Source of the DNA: SABY01 sp964593705
GTDB lineage: Bacteria > Bacteroidota > Bacteroidia > Bacteroidales > 4484-276
Length of the DNA: 64,000 nt
Direction: 5' to 3'
NCBI GenBank assembly: GCA_964593705.1
Contig: CAZQIV010000005.1
Location: 1 to 64,000 of the forward strand
This document shows positions 53,808 to 62,940 of this stretch, piece by piece (the stretch's first letter is position 1; each line of letters opens with the position of its first letter). Below the pieces are notes generated by a model. That model did not search any database, was not told where the DNA came from, and saw only the letters and a list, made by a program, of their open reading frames with translations. A program made the translations under genes and the position numbers.

Positions 53808-55730
53808 ATGACGAACAAGATTTCAAACCTGGCAGAATATTTTGAAAAGTACCAGGAAAGTGTTGCAAATCCGGAAGGATTTTGGGCAAAAATTGCAGAC
53901 AGCCATTATTGGCAAAAAAAATGGGATAAAGTTTTGGATTGGTATTTCGATGGAAAAGATGCACCTTATGTTAACTGGTTTCAAAACGGAAAACTGAATA
54001 TTACCGAGAACATTTTTGAAAGAAACATGTTTCAGCGTAAAGATCAGCCGGCAATTATTTGGGAACCCAACGATCCTAAAGAGGACAATGTAACCTATAC
54101 CTATGGTCAATTGTTCGAAAAGGTTGCCCAGTTTGCCAATGTTTTAAAAAATTATGGGATCCAAAAAGGTGATCGTGTAGCTATTTATTTGCCAATGATA
54201 CCTGAACTTGCCATCGCCATGCTGGCCTGTGCAAGAATAGGGGCAATCCATAGCATTGTATTTGCCGGATTTTCAGCAAATGCTTTAGCCGACAGGATCA
54301 ACGATTCGACCTGTAAATTGGTGATAACTTCTGATGGCGCTTATCGCGGAACCAAAAACGTTCCTTTGAAAGACATCGTTGATGAAGCGCTCGAAACATG
54401 CCCTTCAATTGAGACATCAATTATTTACAAACGTACAGGCGAAAATGTTGAAATGAAAGCCGGCCGCGATGTATGGTGGCATGATGTGATCGAAGGTGTG
54501 AGTACCGAAAATAAAGCCGAGGTTATGGATTCGGAGGATACACTCTTTATCCTTTACACATCGGGTTCAACCGGAAAACCTAAAGGTGTTCAGCACTCAA
54601 CGGCTGGTTACATGGTGTTTGCTGAATACACTTTTAAAAATGTTTTCCAATATAGCGATGGAGATATATTCTGGTGTACAGCAGATATTGGTTGGGTTAC
54701 CGGCCACTCCTACATCGTTTACGGGCCGCTTTTGGCAGGCGCTACTTCCATAATGTTCGAAGGTGTTCCTACCTGGCCGGATGCTGGCAGATTTTGGGAA
54801 GTTGTTGAGAAATACAAAGTAAATCAATTCTATACCGCTCCTACGGCTATTCGTGCCCTGATTGCTCAAGGCACCGGATTCGTTACCAAACATGACCTTA
54901 GTTCTCTCAAAGTACTGGGAACTGTTGGTGAACCTATCAACGAGGAAGCATGGCGCTGGTATCATGATGTAGTTGGTGGTGGCCGCTGTCCGATAGTTGA
55001 CACCTGGTGGCAGACCGAAACAGGTGGTATCATGATTTCACCCATTGCAGGTATTACACCAACAAAGCCTTCATTTGCCACTTTACCATTGCCGGGTGTT
55101 CAGCCAATTCTTATCGATAACGAAGGCAAGGAACTTAAAGGAAACGGTGTTGAAGGTATCCTTTGCATCAAATTCCCCTGGCCCGGGATGTTGCGTAGTA
55201 CTTATGGCGATCACCAAAGATGCTATCAAACTTACTACTCAAGCTATAAAGGTCTTTACCTAACAGGTGATGGTGCAAAGCGCGATGAGGAAGGATTTTA
55301 CAGAATCATCGGTCGTATTGATGATGTAATCAATGTTTCTGGCCACCGCATTGGTACCGCAGAAGTTGAAGATGCCATTAATCAACACCCAAAAGTAAAC
55401 GAATCGGCTGTTGTAGGATATCCGCACGCGATTAAAGGTTCGGGTATTTATGCTTATGTAACCTGCGATGAACTTTCGGAGCATGAGTTAGATACCATCG
55501 AAAAGGAAATCCGTGATACTGTAACTAAATTCATCGGGCCTATTGCTAAGCCGGATATGATTCAAATCGTAAACGGACTTCCCAAAACCCGCTCGGGTAA
55601 GATTATGAGAAGAATCTTGCGTAAGATAGGTGAAGGTGATGCAACCAACCTTGGAGATACTTCTACACTGCTCGATCCGGGCGTTGTTGAAGAAATTATT
55701 GAAGGTGCTAAAGTTAAGGTAACACGCTAA
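53808..55730 (+). CDS. acs: Acetyl-CoA synthetase
   Basis: 640 residues, normal for Acs. AMP-binding motif YTSGSTGKPKG near 248-258, WWQTETGG near 405, GHRIGTAEVE near 515 and the acetylation-regulated lysine in KTRSGKIMRRILRK near 600. Activates acetate to acetyl-CoA using ATP. It follows the porin gene and precedes an OFA-type carrier, making a plausible acetate/organic-acid uptake unit. A terminator follows 22 bases after the stop. Confidence 0.97.
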   Translation: MTNKISNLAEYFEKYQESVANPEGFWAKIADSHYWQKKWDKVLDWYFDGKDAPYVNWFQNGKLNITENIFERNMFQRKDQPAIIWEPNDPKEDNVTYTYGQLFEKVAQFANVLKNYGIQKGDRVAIYLPMIPELAIAMLACARIGAIHSIVFAGFSANALADRINDSTCKLVITSDGAYRGTKNVPLKDIVDEALETCPSIETSIIYKRTGENVEMKAGRDVWWHDVIEGVSTENKAEVMDSEDTLFILYTSGSTGKPKGVQHSTAGYMVFAEYTFKNVFQYSDGDIFWCTADIGWVTGHSYIVYGPLLAGATSIMFEGVPTWPDAGRFWEVVEKYKVNQFYTAPTAIRALIAQGTGFVTKHDLSSLKVLGTVGEPINEEAWRWYHDVVGGGRCPIVDTWWQTETGGIMISPIAGITPTKPSFATLPLPGVQPILIDNEGKELKGNGVEGILCIKFPWPGMLRSTYGDHQRCYQTYYSSYKGLYLTGDGAKRDEEGFYRIIGRIDDVINVSGHRIGTAEVEDAINQHPKVNESAVVGYPHAIKGSGIYAYVTCDELSEHELDTIEKEIRDTVTKFIGPIAKPDMIQIVNGLPKTRSGKIMRRILRKIGEGDATNLGDTSTLLDPGVVEEIIEGAKVKVTR

Positions 55731-55752
55731 AAATTAAGCAACATATCAATGT

Positions 55753-55789
55753 AAAAGGCATTTCGGACTTCGTGTCCGGGATGTCTTTT
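55753..55789 (+). terminator. Rho-independent terminator after acs
   Basis: AAAAGGCATTTCGGAC and GTCCGGGATGTCTTTT pair around TTCGT, ending in a T run. Confidence 0.75.
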
Positions 55790-55840
55790 ATTGTTTTTAA
55801 TCAAATTATTTTGAATTTAATCAAATAAAATTTTGAGACT

Positions 55841-57091
55841 ATGAGCAATACAAAAGTGATGAACCGCAACCTGGTAATTCTGGGTGCAATATTAATACAA
55901 CTGGCTCTTGGAGCTATATATGCCTGGTCGGTATTTACCCCCAGCTTAACTGCTGACGGCTGGACAAAAACAGACACACAATGGGTTTTCGCTGTCGGGC
56001 TGGCCTTTTTTGCCATCTTCATGGTATTTGCAGGTAAAAAACTCCAAATTTGGGGTCCTAAAAAATTGGCTATCACAGGTGGTTTAATACTTGGTTTGGG
56101 TTATGCTTTAGCCGGCCTGTTTGGGGGAACGAGTTTTTGGGCTTTAGTAATCCTGCTCGGAATGGTTGGTGGTGCTGGTATAGGTCTTGCCTATGTGGTG
56201 CCAATTGCTGTGGGTATGCGTTGGTTTCCCGACAAAAAGGGAATGATTACAGGTCTGGCTGTTGCCGGATTTGGCTTTGGAGCTATGGGCTGGGTGAAGT
56301 TAGCCGGTTCCTGGGGTAATCTTATTGCCAATATGGGGCTAAGTACTACATTTATTGTTTATGGAATTGCCTTTGCAATCATGGTAATTATTGGTGGTAT
56401 GTGGATGGTTTTTCCACCGGAAGGATGGCTTCCCAAAGGCTATACTCCACCAGTAGCAACCGCAGCAAGCAAACCTGCCGGTACTACCGATTTCAACAGC
56501 AACTCCATGTTAAAAACCTACCAGTTTTACCTGATCTTTCTCACCTTCATTTTTAGTGCCGGCGCAGGACTTATGTCAATCGGACTTATGAAATTGTATC
56601 CGATGCAGGCTTTGATGGAAAACGGATTTACAGAGATTCAGGCAAGTGCTATCGCAGGAACCGCCATTGCCGTATTCTTTAGCCTGGCCAATGGATTAGG
56701 CCGGATTTTGTGGGGTATCCTCAGCGACAAATTAGGCCGAAAAACTTCTATTATTATCATGACAGCCACACAGGGAATCCTGGTTATTCTATTTACCTAT
56801 ATGGCCGGAAATGAATATTTGCTCTATTTGGGTGCAACACTTATCGGGTTTAACTTCGGTGGAAACTTTGCTTTGTTTCCAACAATCACTGCTGACACTT
56901 TTGGTGCAAAAAACGTTGGTCAGAACTATCCTTTCGTTTTCCTGGCTTACGGGTTTGGAGGAATTATGGGACCAATCCTCGGTGGTAAATTAGGCGACAT
57001 GGGCAATTTCCCATTAGCATTTACTATTGCTGGTGTTGCGGTACTTGTAGGCACTGTTTTAACCATTTTTGTAAAACCAGCTTCGAAGTAA
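55841..57091 (+). CDS. OFA-family MFS carrier (oxalate/formate antiporter-like)
   Basis: 416 residues with 12 helices. The first segment QLALGAIYAWSVFTPSL and the motifs GWTKTDTQW and MRWFPDKKGMITGLAVAGFG are characteristic of the OFA group (lactate/oxalate/formate/acetate-type carriers). GAGLMSIGLMKLYPM and a central cytosolic loop with RILWGILSDKLGRK (MFS signature) complete the picture. It follows acs and is preceded by a terminator, so it has its own promoter. Transport of a monocarboxylate is inferred from family and position. Confidence 0.88.
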   Translation: MSNTKVMNRNLVILGAILIQLALGAIYAWSVFTPSLTADGWTKTDTQWVFAVGLAFFAIFMVFAGKKLQIWGPKKLAITGGLILGLGYALAGLFGGTSFWALVILLGMVGGAGIGLAYVVPIAVGMRWFPDKKGMITGLAVAGFGFGAMGWVKLAGSWGNLIANMGLSTTFIVYGIAFAIMVIIGGMWMVFPPEGWLPKGYTPPVATAASKPAGTTDFNSNSMLKTYQFYLIFLTFIFSAGAGLMSIGLMKLYPMQALMENGFTEIQASAIAGTAIAVFFSLANGLGRILWGILSDKLGRKTSIIIMTATQGILVILFTYMAGNEYLLYLGATLIGFNFGGNFALFPTITADTFGAKNVGQNYPFVFLAYGFGGIMGPILGGKLGDMGNFPLAFTIAGVAVLVGTVLTIFVKPASK

Positions 57092-57152
57092 ATTGTTATT
57101 TACCGGATTGGCCATCATGCCAATTCTGAAATAAAAGATTGCATTTTAAAAT

Positions 57153-57187
57153 AAAACCCTCCGTGATGAACTCGCGGAGGGTTTTTT
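57153..57187 (+). terminator. Rho-independent terminator after the OFA carrier
   Basis: AAAACCCTCCG, an 11-base loop, CGGAGGGTTTTTT. Perfect stem and T run. Confidence 0.9.
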
Positions 57188-57468
57188 GTGAATAACGGCA
57201 AATATTAACCCGCATTATTCATCTGAAAACGTAGCGAATCGGATGAATTTGTGCTGGCATAAGGGGAGCAATGCGGGAAACCCCGACTTAGAAATACCCA
57301 TTTTTGGGGAACGAAGTACCTCCCGAAACTTCGGGAATGGTATTACTTAGTCGTAAAAAATTTATGATTTTTCCGGGTTAAAACTTTTAAAAAGTTACCT
57401 GATAGCAATAATTGGATTTATTGTTTTTACAGGTATTCTGTTTGCGGTGTATGAATTCTGGTGGAAAG
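57188..57468. other. Intergenic stretch with possible remnant of a small membrane ORF
   Basis: Contains CCCGAAACTTCGGG (57334) repeat text. From about 57366 to 57476 one frame reads hydrophobic (LLKSYLIAIIGFIVFTG, then ILFAVYEFWWKAT) and stops at TGA. No start codon precedes the hydrophobic part in that frame, so it is listed only as a possible remnant of a tiny membrane protein, perhaps a small subunit lost from the MFS gene. Confidence 0.3.
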
Positions 57469-59133
57469 CTACCTGATTATTTTTTTGATTATTTGCTGTG
57501 AATCTTTCAATTCGATAACAATAAAATATGCCCCGCTTTTCAAAGCGCTTAAATTCAATTCTAAAATATAAGGGTTATCAGGTTCAATGTTTTTTACGAT
57601 TACTTTTCTGCCGGTAATATCCAAAACCGAAATGGTATTAATTTTTTTAGGAATAATATCTTTCAGGTTGATGAATAATTGCCCGTTAGTAGGATTTGGG
57701 TAAATCATAATAATTTCCTTTTCAGGGCTGACCACATTAACGCTTACCAATCCATCAAGTTTTAAAACTCCTGAATTATCAGGGTCGAGCCAGGGTTTTA
57801 ATTGCGATGAAGCCGTGCTCCCGATTTGATCCCAGGAGTAGGCGAATTTTCCATAATAGTCAGGGCCGGTAACATAGCTGCAACTTGCATCGCCACCGGT
57901 AAGGTGTCCAACTACCAGGCCTTCGTCATTAAAAATGGGAGAACCTGAGGATCCGGGTTCTGTAACTCCCCAATTGGTTTGGGTTTCAGCCCAAACTACC
58001 TTCCAATGTGTATTTGGTGTACTTCCCCAATTTGAAGAGACAAGCGGCTGGGTGTAGGTAGATATTTTCTTCACATCGCCTTGAGGATGGTGTATGCTTA
58101 CGCCTTCCGGGCTGGGCTCATTAATTGCGCTCCACCCGTTGTAATACGGCTCATAATTTAAAGGAATCGGTTCGTTCAGTTGCAAAAGTTTAAAATCTGA
58201 TAAAACGCCGGCACCACCTGCTGCAGCTAATTTACTTGCACCAACCATTGTAAACGAATTAAATGAAGTGTCGGAGGTAGGATTGTCACAGCTTGAGCCC
58301 TGGTATCTGAAATAAAAAATCCAATTGTCGTAATCGTTTGCCGAAGCATTTGGGCCACAATGATCGGCAGTAAAAAAGTAGGGTGTATGATCCTGCAGGG
58401 TATTATTAAGTAGTCCTCCGGTACACCATACCTGACTCATTCCTTGTTTAACAATAACGCGTGCAACGCCTTTGGCCTGCTGTTCCCAATTATTTCCTTC
58501 CGGGCACTCCACATTCACTTCGCAAGTGTCAGAGCCGCCAAATCCTTTGTTTTTTAAGGCATGGTGGGCAGTGCGGTAAACATAACTTACTTCACCAATT
58601 AAAATAATTGGTTTTTCGTTTAAGCCGTCCGGCTGAAAATATTCAAGAATCGTGGTTTCGCCAAAGATCATTTCGGTGGCAAAAGTCCCTCCATTTTTAT
58701 TGTTCTGATCCGTAAAGGCTCCAATGGTCTGGTTTTTATCATCATTGTATAAAAATAATTTACCACCTTTCGGAATTGAAAACTCATCATAATACAAGAT
58801 CAGAGCCTGAGCATCCTTTGAGTTTATGGATAAGCGGCAAATGTTACTTTCATCACTTAATTGCATCCATTTTCCATGCTCAACAAGATTGATTTTCACT
58901 TCGCTTGAAACAGCAAAACGCATGGCAATTCCATATTTATCTGTAAAAGCATCTTCATCAAGCAAGCGTTTTACATCTGGAGCCGGAATGGTGATTTCCG
59001 GAAAATCATCGTTTATTATTTTATGTGTGATACTTGGCGGGGTGCTTTTTTGACTGATTTGGGCATTAACACCGTAAGAAAAAAGAAAGGTGAAAAATAT
59101 CGTGAAAAAAAAGAAAGGAATTTGTCGGTTCAT
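57469..59133 (-). CDS. Secreted trypsin-like serine peptidase with T9SS sorting domain
   Basis: 554 residues. Signal peptide to NAQ (about 25). Trypsin-fold region 200-460 holds His (FFTADHCGP), Asp (SDFKLLQLNEP) and Ser (PGSSGSPIFND), the arrangement of lysyl-endopeptidase-like (S1 family) enzymes of Bacteroidota. Pairs of Cys for disulfides are present. T9SS type A tail: MIYPNPTNGQLFINL, LDITGRKVI and terminal QQIIKKIIR. It should be exported to the surface or secreted, where it cleaves proteins. Firm domain calls; the specificity is inferred. Confidence 0.9.
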   Translation of the reverse strand: MNRQIPFFFFTIFFTFLFSYGVNAQISQKSTPPSITHKIINDDFPEITIPAPDVKRLLDEDAFTDKYGIAMRFAVSSEVKINLVEHGKWMQLSDESNICRLSINSKDAQALILYYDEFSIPKGGKLFLYNDDKNQTIGAFTDQNNKNGGTFATEMIFGETTILEYFQPDGLNEKPIILIGEVSYVYRTAHHALKNKGFGGSDTCEVNVECPEGNNWEQQAKGVARVIVKQGMSQVWCTGGLLNNTLQDHTPYFFTADHCGPNASANDYDNWIFYFRYQGSSCDNPTSDTSFNSFTMVGASKLAAAGGAGVLSDFKLLQLNEPIPLNYEPYYNGWSAINEPSPEGVSIHHPQGDVKKISTYTQPLVSSNWGSTPNTHWKVVWAETQTNWGVTEPGSSGSPIFNDEGLVVGHLTGGDASCSYVTGPDYYGKFAYSWDQIGSTASSQLKPWLDPDNSGVLKLDGLVSVNVVSPEKEIIMIYPNPTNGQLFINLKDIIPKKINTISVLDITGRKVIVKNIEPDNPYILELNLSALKSGAYFIVIELKDSQQIIKKIIR

Positions 59134-59752
59134 ATTTTTAGTTTTTGATAGATATTTACAAAATTAGAAAAAAATGGATTGGACGGTAGTAATTACATAA
59201 AAATGGTATTTGAACCAGTAAGCCAATAAGCTCAATAAATTTTTGAACACGGATGACCCCGAAAAAACGGGGCAGGTACTGATTAAGCAGATTTACACTG
59301 ATTTCTTTATTTGAATTTACTACTGTCCGAGTAAATTTAACAGATTCCTCCCTTTGGTACCAATGACATGTTTGTGTAAGAAGTTTGAGTGCAGGTTGCC
59401 GGAGAGACCTCTCAATCCCCGAAGGGTCGGGGCAGGCTGCTGCGCTCTTTCGAGGTGACAGGGCTTTGGGAGAAGGGGGGGTGGGAGAAAGTGGGTGCGA
59501 AGCGCCCACTTTCTCCCACCCCAAATAAATCTCCGGGCTTTGTCATTTCGACTGAAAAACGCAGCGAAGTGAAGTGAGGAATCTTTTTCATATTTTTGTT
59601 TTTTAGTCGGACAATAGTGATTTGAATTAATAAACCAATCACCAATATCTAATCACCAATAACTAATATCTAATCACCATTAACTATTAACGGTTAACCA
59701 ATAACCAATAACTAATATCCATGTCTCATCATCGCAATTAAACTTTTCTTGG
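59134..59752. repeat. Gene-free repeat field
   Basis: Holds the 63-base repeat copy 2 (59405), the phrase CATTTCGACTGAAAAACGCAGCG (described only by its start), and at 59625-59720 tandem CAATAACTAATATC units that match the minus strand of the 1394-1538 array. No supportable gene despite several open frames. Confidence 0.7.
59405..59467. repeat. 63-bp dispersed repeat, copy 2 (inverted relative to copy 1)
   Basis: Reverse complement of 41333-41395 with 3 mismatches. It includes CCCCGAAGGGTCGGGG. It lies between divergent genes. Confidence 0.7.
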
Positions 59753-59824
59753 GTACCTTATTTCTAATATTCTGCCATTTTTTGGCAGAATATTAGAAAT
59801 ACGGTACTATTAATAGTAAATTTG
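59753..59824 (+). promoter_or_regulatory. 24/25-bp inverted repeat and -7 box before the MFS pair
   Basis: Left arm 59753-59777 and right arm 59783-59807 are reverse complements at 24 of 25 bases (single mismatch at the sixth base) with a TTTTT loop. Left arm begins GTACCTTATTTC, right arm ends GAAATACGGTAC. TAAATTTG (59817-59824) is a TAnnTTTG box 27 bases before the true ATG at 59852. The dyad covers the -33 region, so it is probably an operator or a large hairpin. Confidence 0.65.
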
Positions 59825-59851
59825 GCGGCTTATAAAAATAAATCTGAAATT

Positions 59852-61249
59852 ATGGAATACATAAAACAAACGCTCAGAGATAAGCCTTCGGCAAGATGGG
59901 CGATGATGGTGTTAGTAAGTTTTTTAATGGCGGCAAATTATTATTTCTACGATGCGCTTTCACCATTAAAAACCTTATTGCAGGAAAAACTAAATTTTAG
60001 TTCACAGGATTTCGGAATTGTTGCAGGGTTTTATGCCTTCCCGAATACCTTTCTGCTTATGGCAATTCTGGGTGGTATTATTCTCGATAAAATGGGTATC
60101 AGGCCAACCGGACTTTTGTTTGCGGTATTTATGATGATTGGCGCTTTGCTAACGGCTTATGGAACTACCGATTACTACGCCAATGGAGGTTTTGGTTATG
60201 GCTTGATGAGTTCATTTTTAACTTCCTATTCTCCCGAACTTAAAATGATGTCGTTTGGAATGCTGATATTTGGGCTGGGTGCCGAAACAAGCATCGTAGT
60301 AACAAGTAAAATTTTGGTAAAGTGGTTTAAGGGGCATGAGATTGCCCTGGCCTTTGCACTTAACCTTGGTATTGCCCGAATTGGAACTGCATTGGCTTTT
60401 AATCTTTCACCTCGTTTAGTGATGCCCGATTTTTGGGCTGCCCCCGTTTGGTTTGCGGCCATGCTTTTACTCATTGGGTTTCTTGTATTTCTGGTTTATA
60501 TAATGTACGATGTAAAACTCGATCGGCAGATGCAAACCAAAACAAGACTTATTGATAAGGACGAGGAATTTCATATTTCCGACCTCGGCAAACTTTTTAC
60601 CAACCGCTCGTTCCTTTTTATTACAGCACTTTGCGTTACCTTTTATGCCGCTGTATTTCCCTTCCTGAAATACGCCCCCGATTTCTTTCATCATAAGTTT
60701 GGGGTTTCGATAAAAACTGCCGGCGATATTGCCTCACTGCTACCCTATGGCACTGTTCTTTTTACCCCGCTATTTGGCTGGTTTGTCGATAAAAAAGGCA
60801 AGAGTGCCACACTCATGATTTATGGATCGTTGCTATTGATATTTGTTCACCTTATGTTTAGCCTTACCACCTTTAACGTTTACATTTTGATGGTGCTATT
60901 AGGAATCGCTTTCTCGCTGGTTCCTGCGGCCATGTGGCCCTCGGTGGCAAAAATTGTTCCGGAGCATCGGATTGGAACCGCTTATGGGGCAATGTTTTCT
61001 TTCCAAAACCTGGGGCTGTTTGGAGTGCCTATTCTGGCCGGAACAGTGCTTGACATGACCAATCCCGGAGTAACTTCTCAAATGATAGAAGCAGGAGCTA
61101 CACTCGAATATACTCCCACAATGCTTATGTTTGTTGGCTTTGGGGTGTTAGGTTTTATTTTTGCATTGCTTCTAAAGTGGGATGATAAAACCTCGGGATA
61201 CGGATTGGAACTGCCATCAAATCAGAGTGTGGAACAAGAAGGTAAATAA
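59852..61249 (+). CDS. MFS transporter, first of two tandem paralogues
   Basis: 465 residues from ATG 59852. An upstream TTG start at 59822 would lie within the -7 box and is rejected. Twelve helices; motif LDKMGIRPTG after helix 2 and GWFVDKKGKSATL between helices 6-8. Repeated phrase NYYFYDALSPLKTLL near residue 30. The paralogue at 61270 has NYYFYDAISPLKRTL. Substrate unknown (NarK-like or nucleoside-type could be asked). The C-terminus has GYGLELPSN in both. Confidence 0.85.
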   Translation: MEYIKQTLRDKPSARWAMMVLVSFLMAANYYFYDALSPLKTLLQEKLNFSSQDFGIVAGFYAFPNTFLLMAILGGIILDKMGIRPTGLLFAVFMMIGALLTAYGTTDYYANGGFGYGLMSSFLTSYSPELKMMSFGMLIFGLGAETSIVVTSKILVKWFKGHEIALAFALNLGIARIGTALAFNLSPRLVMPDFWAAPVWFAAMLLLIGFLVFLVYIMYDVKLDRQMQTKTRLIDKDEEFHISDLGKLFTNRSFLFITALCVTFYAAVFPFLKYAPDFFHHKFGVSIKTAGDIASLLPYGTVLFTPLFGWFVDKKGKSATLMIYGSLLLIFVHLMFSLTTFNVYILMVLLGIAFSLVPAAMWPSVAKIVPEHRIGTAYGAMFSFQNLGLFGVPILAGTVLDMTNPGVTSQMIEAGATLEYTPTMLMFVGFGVLGFIFALLLKWDDKTSGYGLELPSNQSVEQEGK

Positions 61250-61269
61250 GTTTTTATAATTTCAAACAG

Positions 61270-62655
61270 ATGAACCTAAATCAAACACTCAAAGATAAAG
61301 TCGGCGTAAGGTTTTCCATTTTGCTGCTTGTTGCTTTTGTGCAGGCTGCAAATTATTATTTTTATGATGCCATCTCCCCTTTGAAACGAACCCTTGAAAC
61401 AGAGTTTGGTTTTAGCTCCTCCGATTTCGGATTGTTTGTTTCGTTTTATTCAGTTCCCAACACGTTTTTGTTAATGGCCATTGTTGGCGGAGTTATCCTT
61501 GATAAATTGGGTATCCGCCGAACAGGCTCATTATTCATAGGCATGATGACCATTGGCGGTTTTATTACAGCTTATGGAGCCAGTACAATTTACACTTCGG
61601 GCGGGCCAATGTATGGCCTGATGAGCTCTTTTATGCCGCAGTATTCGCCCGAATTAAAAATGATGCTTCTTGGACGGTTTTTCTATGGCCTGGGTGCCGA
61701 AACAAGCATTGTGGTTATTAGTAAAATTATTGTAAAATGGTTTAAAGGTAAAGAGCTTGCCCTTGCTTTTGGATTGAAAATAGGTATTGCCCGCTTGGGT
61801 TCTTTTGCTGCTTTTTATTTTTCTCCAATTATCAAGGATAATGCCTCTCACTGGACTGTGGCTATATGGTTTGCCTCAATATTGCTGGGGATTGGCTTTC
61901 TCGCTTTTCTTTATTATACCATTTTTGATAAGAAATTAGATAGACAAACCAACGATCAGGTAACCTTGCTAAAGCAGGATGAGCGCTTTAGCATGAGTGA
62001 TCTGGGGAATTTGCTGACAAACCGATCGTTCATATATGTCTCACTACTTTGCCTTACTTTTTATTCGGCAGTGTTTCCTTTCCAGTCATTTTCACCGGAT
62101 TTTTTCCTGAATAAGTTTGGTCTCGATGAGCAGGCAAGCGGAAAAATCGCCTCATATTTAAGTTTGGGTACAATGTTTTTTACCCCGTTTTTTGGCTTCC
62201 TGGTTGATAAAATAGGGAGGAGCGCTACCTTTATGATTTTTGGTTCCGTGCTGCTTGTACTTATCCATCTTACCTTCGCATTAACAATGATCAATCCCAT
62301 AATTCCGATGGTGCTGCTTGGCGTAACTTTTTCACTTGTACCCGCTGCAATGTGGCCAACGGTAGCTAAAATTGTAGATGAGAAAAAAATTGGCACTGCT
62401 TATGGGACTATGTTTTCGATTCAGAATCTTGGGCTGTGGGCTTTTCCGCTATTGATAGGAATAGTGTTGGACAGGACGAACCCTGAAATTACCGAAGCGG
62501 TAAAAGCCACAGGAAACTATGTTTATGATTATACCTGGGCAATACTTATGCTTGCAGGCCTCGGTGTTGTGGGCTTAGTTTTTGCTTTGTTGCTTAAGCG
62601 CGAAGATAAAGTTGCAGGCTATGGTTTGGAACTGCCATCCAATAAGAAGAAATAG
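61270..62655 (+). CDS. MFS transporter, second of two tandem paralogues
   Basis: 461 residues, 20 bases after the first paralogue and plainly related along the whole length: LTNRSFxxxxxLCxTFYxAVFPF, SLVPAAMWPxVAKI and the terminal GYGLELPSN are shared. A tandem duplication is the simplest origin. Divergence in the middle loops (PIIKDNASHW versus RLVMPDFWAA) may give different substrate preference or a heterodimer. Transcribed with its partner. Confidence 0.85.
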   Translation: MNLNQTLKDKVGVRFSILLLVAFVQAANYYFYDAISPLKRTLETEFGFSSSDFGLFVSFYSVPNTFLLMAIVGGVILDKLGIRRTGSLFIGMMTIGGFITAYGASTIYTSGGPMYGLMSSFMPQYSPELKMMLLGRFFYGLGAETSIVVISKIIVKWFKGKELALAFGLKIGIARLGSFAAFYFSPIIKDNASHWTVAIWFASILLGIGFLAFLYYTIFDKKLDRQTNDQVTLLKQDERFSMSDLGNLLTNRSFIYVSLLCLTFYSAVFPFQSFSPDFFLNKFGLDEQASGKIASYLSLGTMFFTPFFGFLVDKIGRSATFMIFGSVLLVLIHLTFALTMINPIIPMVLLGVTFSLVPAAMWPTVAKIVDEKKIGTAYGTMFSIQNLGLWAFPLLIGIVLDRTNPEITEAVKATGNYVYDYTWAILMLAGLGVVGLVFALLLKREDKVAGYGLELPSNKKK

Positions 62656-62870
62656 ATAGGTAGATTCAATTATATTTTCTTCTTTTTACTTAGTGGTTCT
62701 GGGTGATCTAAGTGTCTCAGTGGTGAATTTTAGAAGGTTACCACCCACATAGTGATGCCCGCTTCGCGAGGCGAGCCTATGGCATAAGGCGCTAAGTTCA
62801 CAAAGATTCACTAAGATGCATTATCCACGACATTCAATTTTCGCTAAGTAAGGAATTCTGTGATTTTGTA
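62656..62870. repeat. Intergenic repeat remnant
   Basis: CACAAAGATTCACTAAGA (62799) and CGCTAAGTAAGGAATTCTGTGATT (62842, described only by its start CGCTAAGTAAGG) repeat the pair seen at 9743 and 9797, with similar spacing. No gene. Confidence 0.55.
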
Positions 62871-62894
62871 ATGATGATTAATACAGATCAAAAA

Positions 62895-62921
62895 AAAAGC
62901 CTCCCATACCGGGGGGCTTTT
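62895..62921. terminator. Bidirectional terminator between convergent genes
   Basis: AAAAGCCTCCC, ATACC, GGGGGGCTTTT. Lies between the MFS pair (plus strand) and the T9SS gene (minus strand) and serves both. Confidence 0.8.
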
Positions 62922-62940
62922 CTTATGCTAATCGTGAAAG

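Noticed and set aside
59156..59645. Overlapping open frames on both strands
   Set aside because: They come from the 63-base repeat and the tandem CAATAACTAA repeat; no homology pattern.
59822..59851. TTG start of the first MFS gene
   Set aside because: It overlaps the -7 box TAAATTTG; ATG at 59852 gives the same start as the paralogue.
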